Below, piece by piece: positions 33,484 through 44,719 of a stretch of DNA of 64,000 bases. A program made the translations under genes and the position numbers. Where the stretch lies: positions 1,612,001 through 1,676,000 of the forward strand of contig JARUPY010000474.1 of assembly GCA_029817715.1 (NCBI GenBank). Direction: 5' to 3'. Each line of letters opens with the position of its first letter. Positions within the stretch are counted from its first letter, which is position 1. The stretch comes from Melastoma dodecandrum (Eukaryota; Streptophyta; Magnoliopsida; Myrtales; Melastomataceae). Under the pieces are notes generated by a model. That model searched no databases and was not told the origin of the DNA. It was given only the letters and a program-made list of their open reading frames with translations.

Positions 33484-35370
33484 ATGGAAGGCTTATTAAA
33501 GCCCTGTCGTAGGGTTTTAGGTTTTGGTACCGACATAAAACCTCAAAACCTCCAAAAACGCTTCCGGACTAATCCCCTCCACCCTCTTCGTCGTCCCCAT
33601 GTCATTGCCATGATCAAAAGATTTAAACTTTGTCGCGAGATGATCTGTTTCTCCTCCGGGTCGTCTCACATTAGTCCTCACGTCGTTCCGTCGCCTTTCT
33701 TCCGCACAAATTTCAATTTTTCGTCGGTCCCAGTTCGGGGTTTCGTCAAATCGCGGTCCTTCCGTGGGTCGCCCTCCGGCGATGGCCGCAAACCTCCCCC
33801 TGTCGAATCCTCCCCGGGCTTCGACGGCCAATTCTCACGGACGGCGAGGACAGAGGCACAAGGCGTGCTCTTCGATTACTTGCACTGTACCAGGAGCCTG
33901 ACCTCCGTCGACGCCGAGCACATCAGTAAGAATTCTCCCCATTTTGTGAATAATCTGTTGAGGAATGTCCATGGCGGCGATAAGGATTTGGGTCGGTCAC
34001 TTAGCAAGTTCCTTAGGTATAATCCGATTAACGAGTTCGAGCCTTTTCTTGAGAGCCTGGGTATCCCGCATCCTGAGCTGCAGAAGTTTCTCCCCAGGGA
34101 CTCTATGTTCCTCGGTGATGACAGTTTGATACTTGAGAATTTCAGGACCTTGAGTGGTTACGGTATTCCGAGGAGCCAGATGGGTAGGATATTCAAGGAC
34201 GCGAGGGAGATCTTCAAGTATGATTTTGGTGTTTTGGGACTTAAGTTGAGGGCTTACGAGAATTTGGGACTCAGTAAGTTTACGGTTATTAAGCTCGTGA
34301 TGTGCTGTCCTTCTCTATTGATTGGCAATGTCGACGAACGGTTCGCCAAGGTTCTGGAGCAGTTGAGCATCCATGGTATTGATAAGGATGATGTTTCCCT
34401 GTTCCTGTCGGATAAGACTTACTATGACTGGGGCAGAATAATTGACACCATCGAGTTTGTTGAGAGTTACCTGTTGGAAGACAAGCAACTGGGCATTTTG
34501 TTCAAGTCGAATCCCGGCTTGCTGTTTAGTGGCTCCGGGAAGAATGTTTATGTGCTGATCTGCCAGTTGCTGAAAGTGGGTGTCAAAATGGAAGAAGTCC
34601 GTCTATTGTTTATGGATAACCCACATTTGATAACAGAGAAATGCTTAAAGAATTTCTCAGGAGGTATAACATTTTTGGTTGAGCTCGGGTTGGATACGGA
34701 AACAATCACGCGGATAGTTTTGACTCATGTGGAGTTGTTGGCTTCGCATTCTCTGAGGAGGCCATTAACTGTTTTCAGACATGCTAAGCTTACGAAAGAG
34801 CAGCTGTCCGATCTTATCAGGGACGATCCGCTGAAGTTGTTCGTCTTGGCTTCCAAGACGAAATTGGACAGCGATCATACTATGGTGGAGTCTAATAAAC
34901 AACTCGCGAAGAAGATGTTCTTAATCAAGTTGGGTTTCATCGAGAACTCCGAGGAGATGACGAAAGCAATGAAAAGATTTCGAGGCAGGGGTGATCAGCT
35001 ACAGGAAAGGTTCAACTGCCTTTTGGAATCTGGGTTGGACTATAATGCAGTAACGGGCATGGTCAAACAAGTTCCTACGATTCTGAACCAGTCAAGGGAT
35101 GTGCTTGAGAAGAAGATCAATTTCTTGACAAACCGATTGCATTATCCAGTTGCGGAACTGGAGGTCTTCCCAGCTTACCTATGCTACGATATGGAGAGGA
35201 TCGTGAGGAGGATTTCTATGTATATATGGCTAAGGGAGAGAGGAAAAGCGAAGCCAATGTTGTCTCTCAGCACCATCTTAGCCTGCTCGGATGCCCGGTT
35301 CATCCGCTACTTCGTGGACATTCATCCTGAAGGTGGCCAAGTCTGGGAAAGCCTCAAGCCATCGACATGA
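33484..35370 (+). CDS. mTERF-family protein, organelle-targeted (MTERF18/SHOT1-like possible)
   Basis: An intronless frame of 628 aa. mTERF proteins bind nucleic acid in mitochondria or plastids and act in organelle transcription, splicing or translation. From about residue 190 to 580 the protein consists of degenerate helical repeats of about 30 residues with the family pattern, for example ENLGLSKFTVIKLVMCCPSL, QLLKVGVKMEEVRLLFMDNP and LVELGLDTETITRIVLTHVE. The first 110 residues are Arg/Ser/Pro-rich, as in a mitochondrial or plastid presequence. A second in-frame ATG at 33610 (MIKRFKLCREM) is a plausible alternative start giving a conventional presequence. The length and the C-terminal HPEGGQVWESLKP recall MTEF18-type proteins; this subfamily call is from memory. 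It converges with the NPR gene, with 196 bp between stop codons. Confidence 0.9.
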   Translation: MEGLLKPCRRVLGFGTDIKPQNLQKRFRTNPLHPLRRPHVIAMIKRFKLCREMICFSSGSSHISPHVVPSPFFRTNFNFSSVPVRGFVKSRSFRGSPSGDGRKPPPVESSPGFDGQFSRTARTEAQGVLFDYLHCTRSLTSVDAEHISKNSPHFVNNLLRNVHGGDKDLGRSLSKFLRYNPINEFEPFLESLGIPHPELQKFLPRDSMFLGDDSLILENFRTLSGYGIPRSQMGRIFKDAREIFKYDFGVLGLKLRAYENLGLSKFTVIKLVMCCPSLLIGNVDERFAKVLEQLSIHGIDKDDVSLFLSDKTYYDWGRIIDTIEFVESYLLEDKQLGILFKSNPGLLFSGSGKNVYVLICQLLKVGVKMEEVRLLFMDNPHLITEKCLKNFSGGITFLVELGLDTETITRIVLTHVELLASHSLRRPLTVFRHAKLTKEQLSDLIRDDPLKLFVLASKTKLDSDHTMVESNKQLAKKMFLIKLGFIENSEEMTKAMKRFRGRGDQLQERFNCLLESGLDYNAVTGMVKQVPTILNQSRDVLEKKINFLTNRLHYPVAELEVFPAYLCYDMERIVRRISMYIWLRERGKAKPMLSLSTILACSDARFIRYFVDIHPEGGQVWESLKPST

Positions 35371-35566
35371 CAAAGACTCATAATGTAATACCCTTTTTTA
35401 TCAAAATACTTTTCTAACATCTCGCTGTGCCGGAAGATGCGTCTGGTTAGGCGACACAATTGCAAAATTTTACCGTTAAGCAGTGCAAATTCTTTATCTA
35501 TACAAAACTTACATTAGATCCCCTACGAATGTTGTAATGATGGAAACATCATTTAGGCCTTCTTCG

Positions 35567-37565
35567 TCAGGACTTCATACTTCTGCTGTGGCCGTTTTGT
35601 CTGATGAGGGAGGATGAGGACCGGTTCAGCTTTTCCTTGTCCTTGGAGAAGGCCTTCTGCACATCTTCCTTGAGCTCCATGTATCTCGACGTCTTGATTC
35701 TCTGCTCATCCATTGTGCCTTTGTCTAGGAAACACAGATCCGGGAGATCGTCTAACATGAACTTGTCAAGAACCTTGGAGCAATCCGGGAAGTACCACCT
35801 TCCCATTTGAACTACAAACGCTGGCAAGTGATCACGATCTCCTCTCACAAGACCAAAAAACAAAATTGTTCTAGAGCTTGAAGTGGGCAGTACCTGTCCT
35901 CTCGAGGGCCTCCATCCTCGACCGCAGCCGTTCATTCTGCATGACAGGAGTCTCGTTCAAGTCGACCTCACTCAGGTTCCCACTTGACCTTATCCTTTTG
36001 GAGAGCCCTGCAAATTCAGATGTCCTCTCGGTATGTGCCATGTCCATTGCCAGCTTGGCTTCGGTCGGAAAGAGCAGTTTCGCTAAGGCAACTGCCACAA
36101 GAAAAAGAAAAGGCAGGGTTCAGCCCCAATTGAGACGCTTGGGAATCGGAGTCAACAATGTGTCAGGGTGCTACCTCTGTTTTCTAGATGCAGGAGCTTC
36201 ATGTGGAGATCGTCGAACGTGATCGGGGCAGCAGCCGAATCATCTATGGCAAACAGATTCCTTCGCATCTCTCTCTCAAGCACCTCGATGCAGAGCTTAT
36301 CCTTGTTCACTTCCTGTCCCTGCTCTGCATTAGCATCATAGTCCTTTGGCCTCGTCAACCTACGGCAAATGCTCACTGCACTATGACCATCCGGAGTCAA
36401 TTCCATTGCAGAAGCACCTTTCGACAACAATGATATTATAATCTTCGGCTCTTTCCTTTTTGCGGCCACATGGAGCACCGTGTGACCTCGGTAGTCCCTC
36501 AGGTTCACGTCAGCCAATCCCAATCCGAGTAACTCAGACACTACCTTGGGGTCGCAGTAGGCTGCAGCATAGTGAAGGGCATAGGCCTGGTCCAAAGTGA
36601 CCGCCCCGGACTCGCCTAGCAGCATCGTCACGAGCTCCACGTCATCAGAATCCAAAGCTTTGTGGATACTCTTTATCTTCTTATTGAGCAAAGGGTCTGC
36701 GTTCCCAGCCTCTGCCTCGCCATTCTTGCAGAGGAGTCTGATTTCATCTGCAAGATGCTGGGGAAGCCCCTTCTCCAGAGAGATGGGATCGAGATCCGAC
36801 TGGGAAACTCGGTCTACACATTGGCCAAGTAGCTGGTTCAGTTGGCAGTCATATGCAACATTCAGGACAGGGATCAGATCTTCCATTCTGGCCCTCGAAA
36901 CAAAGTTCATGAGCTGTCGCTGCGAACAATGAAAACAACAACATAATCTAATTCTCGGGTGATAATGTTGATTCTTATTTCCTGCATACTATCCTTGCGG
37001 AAAGGAAACGAACCTGGACTAGAGAGACTAATTCGGGAATGCAGAAGGTGTGTGAGGCATACATCAGCTCGACAGTGAAGTCTATTGCAGGTCGACAAGC
37101 ATCGTGGCAGCAAAATTCATCGACGCAAGTGGATACCTCAACAGGAAACGCCTTCAGCCGTCCCGTGTACACGTAACCCAGGAAGATTGTGAGGGCCTCG
37201 TATCCGATCCTCCCATGAGGCAGGAGATCCTCAATCCTATACTTGGGTTTACGACTATCGTTCTCGGGGGACCCTTTCCTCAGCTTGAATAAGTCACTGA
37301 AGAACTCGCTCCTTGTGCCCAGGATGCATCGGTGGACGCCCACTGACCTCCCCTCAACAACGATCGTGGCATCGCTGTAATCAAAGTCCTGTTGTTCCAA
37401 CGTGAGCTGCTCTAAACTGGAGCTGAGCTTAGACAGGCTAATCACCTCAAGGCAATCAGAGCCCAGCGAAACGCAGGCGGGGTTATGAATAGCGGCAGAG
37501 CCATGGGACCATTGAGAGGACGAATTGAAACTCAGGGACGAGGAAGGCTCGGTGGAATTCTCCAT
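35567..37565 (-). CDS. NPR3: NPR3/NPR4-like BTB-ankyrin salicylate receptor
   Basis: Four exons (37565-37014, 36919-36175, 36091-35894, 35811-35567) join to 1,740 nt, 579 aa, the family length and four-exon structure. NPR proteins are nuclear salicylic-acid receptors that interact with TGA factors; NPR3/NPR4 act as corepressors of defence genes. The BTB domain (about 64-180) includes the C2HC zinc motif C147, C152, H154, C157. Ankyrin repeats span about 260-370. The C-terminal NPR1-like region carries LENRV with Arg at 432, the residue reported as critical for salicylate sensing in NPR1, and VDLNETP (475-481), reported as the repression motif of NPR3/NPR4. The fourth exon (RWYFPDCSKVLDKFMLDDLPD) is also NPR3/4-like. 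An NPR1 orthologue in another lineage is the alternative. BOP-type NPR5/6 is excluded by length. The start MENSTEPSSS is chosen over an upstream ATG at 37637 on family grounds. Confidence 0.93.
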
Positions 37566-37639
37566 GGACGGGGCAGTTGGCAACCAGTCCGCTAACAAAC
37601 ATCCATGGCCGAAATTTACCAGATCCCACCCAAACAACG

Positions 37640-40600
37640 GAACAAAGAAAAAATATCAAAGAACCAATCGCTCACAGAACATCCATAGGAATGGGAAACA
37701 AGCGAATCACAAATACGAATCCCGAAGTCAGCCCCAAGTCAACTCAAAGCCCGAGAAACCCTGAAAAGCCAAACCGACTCTCCCCTCCTCCAAATAAAAC
37801 TCCTGTGTTTTTTTCTTCAGATCTAAAACAGAAAAAAAGCCAAAAACAAGAGCGGGATTTGCAGCAAATGGGAAACCAACGGATATTCAAGGAAAGCTAT
37901 GCAAAAAGAGACTTGGGGTTTCAGACAGGGGGTGAGACTGGGATTGTAAGAAGTTTGGGTTTGAAGAGGGATGGGATTGGATTGAATATTATTGTCGTCC
38001 CTTGACAAGCACTCCAGCCACACGCTTCACACACACGCACAAAACACAAACCTCTCTCTCTCTAAACAAAAAGAAAGCAAATGAGAGTGCATTAAGAACA
38101 TAACGTTTCTTTCTTCGGTTGTAGGAATCACATAAATACAATTGCTTCAGTTCTCCCTGGGGTTTTGTCATATCTCCGTAGGAGCGATGTTATTTTATTA
38201 TACGAAATTGACCAAAAGTTTGGACAGACAAGAGCAGGAGGAGGAGGAGGAGTCAAAAGTATTATTCTTGTTATTATTTATTATTAATATTATAAAGACG
38301 GACAGACAGTTGGAATAAAGGAAAGGAAGGAAGAGAAAAGGTGGGGGTGGGTCAAAAAAACAAGGATGAGGAAGGTGAGGAGGAAACTACCGGGTGAAGT
38401 GGCAGCGGTGACTCAACATCTGGCGTCATCACCTGTGCTCGTCTCCCCCTTTCGTCATCGCTTGCGTCACCCCCCCTTTTATTAATTATACGTATATATA
38501 TTAAAAAAAAAAGAAAGAGTCACACGGTTCTTGACAGGAACCTGCCGAGTTTTTGTTTCCTTCCCACTTCTATCTTTTTTTATCTCCTTTTCTTTCTTGT
38601 TTTATTAACATTTACCTCTTAAATATACTAAACATATACAGATGCCCAATTCAATTACGTTTCGTTTCGTGCGATTAAGGAAAGTATTATTCCGACGACT
38701 GACTTCGCCTTGCAAAAGTCAGGCACAGGCAAAAGACTCCCCCACCCCCACCGAAAGAATACAATTAGCAAGCAATTTGGTTGTCTCTTTTTGGCTAAAG
38801 AAAATGTCTTGGTAACTGAGACATGTGCACAATTCTAAAGTCATGTACCCGCTTTCTACCTTTTCCTTCTCCCCCAACTCTATATGTGCGCTTAACACTC
38901 CAACGAAACTGATGTTGACACCCCTACAATAAAAAAGTTAGATCCTTTAATAATAATCATAATGATAATAAAGTATGCTGTTGTCCTCCTGATTCAATTA
39001 TTGAAAACGTGTGTGGGGGGGGCACTAATCTCTTGGGGAAAAATGTTAGTGTCATATGTATTTCTCGCCTTTTATCACATTTTTTGTTTCCCCCCTTTGA
39101 ATACGAGTCGGTAATATTTGACAAAGGTTCGAGAATAGGTTCGTCTAGAAAAAGAAAATAATAATTCTATCGATTGAAAGTTGAACAATGTCAATAATGA
39201 GTTACGGCTATTGAATCTCCGGATACAGAAATGATCCGTTTGAGTCAAATATGTTTGAATTATATTTCCCTCACTTTTTATCTTTCATGTACACTTGGTT
39301 TGATTCATATTCTTAGAGGGACGTACTGTGTTTTACTTGCCCCGAGCTTAGGGTCGGTGTCCTTTGACTATGATTTACTTGCCTCGTGCTATACATGACA
39401 CTCATCCTTGAGTACTAACCCCACGATCACTCCAACCTCGAGATTAGTCCCATTATAAACAATATTATTATCTGTCATATCAGATTCTTCACCTAACGTC
39501 GTCTTTGTTGTTTTTTTTTATTGCCCACCTACTTTATCATCTTCTATACTTAGCTTTTCTTTATATGATATTCTGACTCTAAAACTTCATTTAAAATACA
39601 ATAAAATACTAAAATGAATATATGGTATGTTTGTAAAGTAGAATAGGTTACTGGTCGGAAATTAATAGCTTCCAGAATTGAATTGGAATGTTGATTTTCT
39701 CCCCTCAAAATCCTTGGAATTGAAAATCAATTGTTTTCCGTATAAATACCACAAGCCTCCAAATAGTTTATGGACGTGCACAAACATAATTCAATATTTG
39801 TTATAATTATCATTTGAATGAGAAAGTATTTATTACTATTTAGATATTTTTATTTAATTTATTTATATGTATAGATTATAGGATTTACTAGAGAAAAGAT
39901 CAATTTGTTAGAATGTATACAAATAGCTGCGGGGCAATGATTTTTTTACCATTAATTGACTCTAGAACAAGATAAAATAATAGTTTGAAATCAATTATTT
40001 TATTAAAGCTTTTAAAATGATGCTAGAAAAAATCCAGGAAAAAAAATATAAATTTAATAATTAATAAAGAAAAATGGAGTACGATCAATGCATATTGGAA
40101 ATACAAGGAACTCATCTAATTAAGTTTCTTTTGTGTACTAAGTCCCTTGAGAATTTCAATTTGCCTTTAATTATTATTTAATTTATTTGAATTCCTAAAT
40201 TAAACATATTGTTTGTGATGAAGATGACCGGTTAATGGAATCTGGTAAAAATAATAGCTTTCCTTTATAGGTCATTTTCCATTGATGTTTAGTCTTTAAT
40301 CGGCATATGAATCTTGCACGATGTAAGCACACATGGTCGCATTCATTGTGCATTATAATTCAAATGTAATTTCTTTTTCCAATTCTCGATTTTTTTAAAA
40401 AAAAATTTTGAAAATGGGATTCTTTTGGAGAAATGTTAGTTTCCAATTTACTTGATTTTTTTAAAAAAAAACCAACTTAATAGCTTAGATTTTAATGCTT
40501 AAAGAAAAAGAGAAACAGTATTTTTATTTGAGTAGCATATATTAACTAGTTTTTCCGGAAATTAGGTTGGAAATGCCTCTTGCCTTTAAAGTTCTGTAAC

Positions 40601-40800
40601 CTTATCTGGAAATTGAAATACTTTTTGGAGTTTCAAATAAATTTTATTTTTCAATCTTTTGGGCCTATCATTGAGTAACAATAATGGATATGGGCTCTCC
40701 CGCTATATGGAATGGAACACATGTTTTTGAACTCCGACCAGTGTCGTATATGTCTGTCCATCACGTCCCCCACCATCGTTGACACTAACGTTCTTTCGAA
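37640..40800. other. NPR upstream region and AT-rich intergenic DNA
   Basis: The first few hundred bases are likely NPR 5' UTR and promoter, with CT/GA-rich runs near 38052 and a GGA repeat near 38235. Beyond about 38600 it is AT-rich with no recognised gene or repeat. Confidence 0.5.
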
Positions 40801-43435
40801 TCCGTGTGAAATCAGTGTCCCCCGATTTACGTTAAAGCTTCACCTTTGATCACATAGTCCAAGTTGGCATCGATCGCATGGCGACGCAAAGCCCATCCCC
40901 CTCTAATCCCTCTGGAAACGAAGAAATTGGGAAATAACCTTCGAAATCTTTTCGCCGCGTGGTCAACATCAAGAACTGTACGCCAGAATATTTCATCAGT
41001 TGAAACGACCAAGCGGGGTAAACTCGCGGCTCGTCCCGTGTCGATGAACGTAAGAAATACTTTGGTGTGAAAGGTTGACGAATATGGGAGGAGTTAAAAA
41101 GAATTTGTCGGGCAGAAAAACATTTGAACCTATTCATGAAAAGGAGAGAGAGTCGATCAGTTAATTCGTCGTTGTTAGGCGCTCATTTTATGTTTCGCAT
41201 CATAGGTGGGACAAGCGCGAATTTCTCGAAGCAGACACATGCCTTTGAGACGTTGGACTCGCCTTAGAGAAAAAACACGTTCATTCCCTGAGCCTGTTAA
41301 CTTATTACAAGCTTGATGTCTGAAAACGGTTTCGATGTAAAAAATATTTGTGAATAGGTAGGTAGGTTGCTTGACCCTGAATCACGGTGGTGCCCTTTTT
41401 TTGATCGATTGAACGATCCAAGAAGTCGTCTCTTGTTCACAGTTTACACCTGTTATTACATACCCAAAAATCCCACTTGCGCCTCGGAAAGAAAAGAAAC
41501 CAGCCTTGTTCCGAGAAAGAGTGACCATCATATTCCTCCACACAATTGGAAGAAGGTATCATGTCATCCATCCCCAATCTTAACCCAAATTTCTTTCACT
41601 CTAAGGAAATTGCACGTAACCCTTTTGTTGAAGATTCGCCCTCTCAAAAGGAGTAGTAAGATAAGACCCCACATGAACAAAGACTAATATTAGAAAGGGG
41701 AATTCCCCTAATTTGACATAAAAGCAAAAGAAAGTGTTTGCGGGAGGAGGGGGGGAATGAAAAGTTTGATGCCCGATCGCCATTTCTCCCTCCCCACATA
41801 CATTCACCAAACCTTTTCCTTTCCCCAGAATAGGGTGGTACCCGCGTAAGCGACCCGCCATAATGAAAGCCTTTATTCCTCCCCTTTCAGTGCCTTCCCC
41901 CCCCCCCCTCCCCCCCCCCCCACCCACCCAACAAGGGAATGGTTCATTCAATTATTTTGTTAAATTGAATCGAAATCTATCCCAGTATTAAGGGTTGGTT
42001 TCGGTTTGCCTATTCCTCAATGGGTTTTTTTTTCCTAATTGTGGGTCGTTCCATTCGTATAGCATGATACGAAGGAAGAACGACTGGATGGACATGGAGC
42101 CCCACCACCCATACATCTCCTCATAGATATTAAAACATAGATTGAGGTTCCCAAATCCCCATCATTCATTACAAGAAAAAGAAAACAACCATTCAGGTAG
42201 AGATTAAGATTAAGACTAGAGAGGCGTGATTGGGGTTTGGTTGATTTTCTTAAGCAATCAAATTTGACCATGTCTTACGCATAAATTCATGCATGCACCC
42301 ATCTTTGGTGATATTCAAGGTCAGTCGAGTAAATTAAAGGGGTCGATCTAAAAGAAGCAACACATAACGTGTCCATTGGGGGAAAACGATAAAATAAAAT
42401 AAGAGAAAAAGTGTCCTTCTAATTCTTGGTGGCAAATCATAAATTTCTTTTTCTCGGTTTCTCTTGTTTAACAATCCAAAGCCGTCGTCGTCCGAGTTGG
42501 GGGATGAATGGAAACAAAGCTTCATGATTTACGAAAACGATCTCGAATTCGACCGGGACACGACGAAGGGGGGTTTGATGTAGGCCGGCTGCCTAGTCTT
42601 TCCAAGTCACGGAGTTGTTAGAATGCAGGCAGGTCGACTCTACAACCTTGTGATTAATGGGATTATGATGGTGTGTGTTTGTATACATGAAAAAATTGAA
42701 AACGATCCCCGTGCATAATATATGATCATATAATTCATGAGGATGGGAGTAAAACTTGTAATCCCGGGGACCCACAGACAACAACACCTATGGCCCCCCT
42801 GTGTGTCCGTCCGGTGCCAGAACTTTCTCGTATGATTTTGTTGTAAAATTAAAACGAAATTCAATATCTGAATCTTATGCATGAATGATTCGACACCTGT
42901 CGGAGGTGCCGCTATTCCTTCCCAAATCACCACCACCCCATTTTAAAGAATGGTTACGTCTGTAGGTAGTTGCTATTTGGACGACGCGTCCAATATTTAG
43001 GGGGTTTAAGGAGATATTATAGACTTAAGGATAGTCAATAAGATGTGAATAGCATCAGGATAAGTATAGGAGGGCCGGCCAAACAAAAGAAAGTTATGAT
43101 AATGGAATAATAAAAAATACTGCACAGCATTCAATACAAGTAAATAATACATGGGAATGGATGGGGGATTCTTTTATACGACAGACACACCTTGTCCAAT
43201 ATTACTCAGAAGTATTAACATTAAAAAAAAAATGAATGGGGAAATATTGGAGCCCTCCAAAAAAGCGGCCCCCATAAATTTACAGGACCACAATGACTAA
43301 CCATTTTAGAAAAGAAATGAAGTTATTGGCATCGTACCATAATGCAATAATAATAAAAAAAACTCCAGAATAGCGGATCGCCCCCCACTCCGACACAAAA
43401 ATCAAGATTTGACTGACCCCTCCCCCAACAATTAC

Positions 43436-43436
<1 letters not shown>
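40801..43436. other. Intergenic, no gene recognised
   Basis: Minus-strand open frames at 40827-41137 have no known family and overlap each other in different frames. A C-run with one interruption lies at 41897-41921. Confidence 0.5.
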
Positions 43437-43466
<30 letters not shown>

Positions 43467-43468
43467 AT
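43437..43468 (+). repeat. (AGA)n microsatellite upstream of BOI-like gene 1
   Basis: About ten tandem AGA triplets about 190 bp before the ATG; the mirrored gene lacks it. Confidence 0.85.
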
Positions 43469-43550
43469 TCCCAAAACATTGAAGTTAATGCTGTGCCACC
43501 CCCACACAACCCTTTCAACGACAACTCCTCTCCTCTCCTCCCATTTATCT

Positions 43551-43572
43551 CCCCCCCCCCCCCCCCCCCCCC
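43551..43572 (+). repeat. C22 homopolymer in the 5' region of BOI-like gene 1
   Basis: There are 22 uninterrupted C about 80 bp before the start codon. The second copy has no such run at the same place although the flanking leader sequence is shared. Confidence 0.85.
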
Positions 43573-43654
43573 AATCTTCCCCCGCAATGAATTCATTCCT
43601 TTCGAATTCGATACAAAAGAAGAAGACGGGATTCAGTAGACAAAAAGACGGCAA

Positions 43655-44719
43655 ATGGCGATAGAAGCTGGGGATCCCATTCCCATACCCGACCCCTCTC
43701 ATTTCATTCCCCTTACCAGAGATCCTGCCATGATTAACCCCCCCATGTTCATGGTCGGAGGGACCTCCTTCCCTTCCCCTTCCCCAATCACCAACGCCCC
43801 CCTTCCCCTCTCCGCAGCCGACAGCGGCCTCACCACCGCCCACAACATCATCATGGCTCCCCCCCTGCCTTCGTCCCGGAAGAGGCCCAGGGACGTCTGT
43901 TCCCCCTTTTCCCACCACTCCCCCCCTGTTCCTTTTGGATGCCCCTCCCACAGGATCAATTTGTTGTCGTCTCCATTGTTCGAACAGGAAGCCGCCCTCC
44001 TCCAGATGCAGCAGAGGGAGCTCGACTCCCTCATTTCCCTACATGTAAAGTCCCCCCCCCCCCCCCACCTTACTACTATTATTATTAGACAAAGTTTGGA
44101 TCTGTTTGCAAATTATGCTTGGGTTATATAATTTGAGGGAATTGGGCATGCGCAGACACAGAGGCTGAGGGTAGAGCTGGAAGAGCGGGTGAGGCAGCAG
44201 GCCAAGGCCTTGGCATTTGCCATACGAGGGGCGTTTGCGACAAAGCTGAGGGTAAAGGATGAGGAGATACAGAGGTTGGCCAAACTCAACTGGGGGCTAC
44301 AGGAAAGGGTAAGGAGCCTGTGCGCGGAGAACCAGCTGTGGAGGGGGCTGGCTCAGAGCAATGAGGCCGTCGCCAATTCCCTAAGGACGGACCTGGAGCG
44401 GGTACTTTCGGGAACGACAGGGGGAGTGGGGGACGACATCCCACCAGCAGCAGTAGCAGCAGCAGCGAGGGGGGAAGAAGATGCGGAGTCATGTTGCGGG
44501 AGCAACGACGAGGAAGAGGAGGTGGGCGGGAGGGGGAGGAGGAGGTGTAAAGCTTGTCAAGTGGGGTGGTTGGAGGAAACGTCGGAGGGGGTGGTGGTGA
44601 TGCCGTGCAGGCATGTGTTCAGGGAGTGTCAAAGGTGCAAGCAGGGGTCGAGCCGACAGTCATGTCCTGTTTGTGGCTCCCAGGTAGCCGCAACCCTCCA
44701 CGTCCACCTCCCCAATTAA
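43655..44719 (+). CDS. BOI-type RING E3 ubiquitin ligase, copy 1
   Basis: Two exons (43655-44044 and 44156-44719) encode 317 aa. The intron is 111 bp (CAT|GTAAAG to GCGCAG|A) and contains C15. Residues 1-105 are Pro/Ser-rich and disordered. Residues about 105-210 form the coiled coil typical of the BOI/S-RNase-binding-protein-like family (EQEAALLQMQQRELDSLI, ELEERVRQQAKALA, KDEEIQRLAKLNWGLQERVRSLCAEN). An acidic/Ala-rich linker precedes a C-terminal C3HC4 RING with C261, C264, C281, H283, C288, C291, C300 and C303. BOI proteins ubiquitinate transcription factors and dampen stress, death and gibberellin responses. All eight zinc ligands are present, so activity is plausible. It is about 90-95% alike in residues, by eye, to the inverted copy at 49547-50601. 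Confidence 0.9.

Noticed and set aside
33517..33831. Minus-strand frame opposite the mTERF N-terminus
   Set aside because: Shadow frame of the Arg/Ser-rich presequence; no domain.
43280..43951. 223-codon minus-strand frame over BOI-like gene 1
   Set aside because: It is antisense to the real exon and leader, and its Gly- and Phe-rich parts come from the C22 run and AGA repeat.
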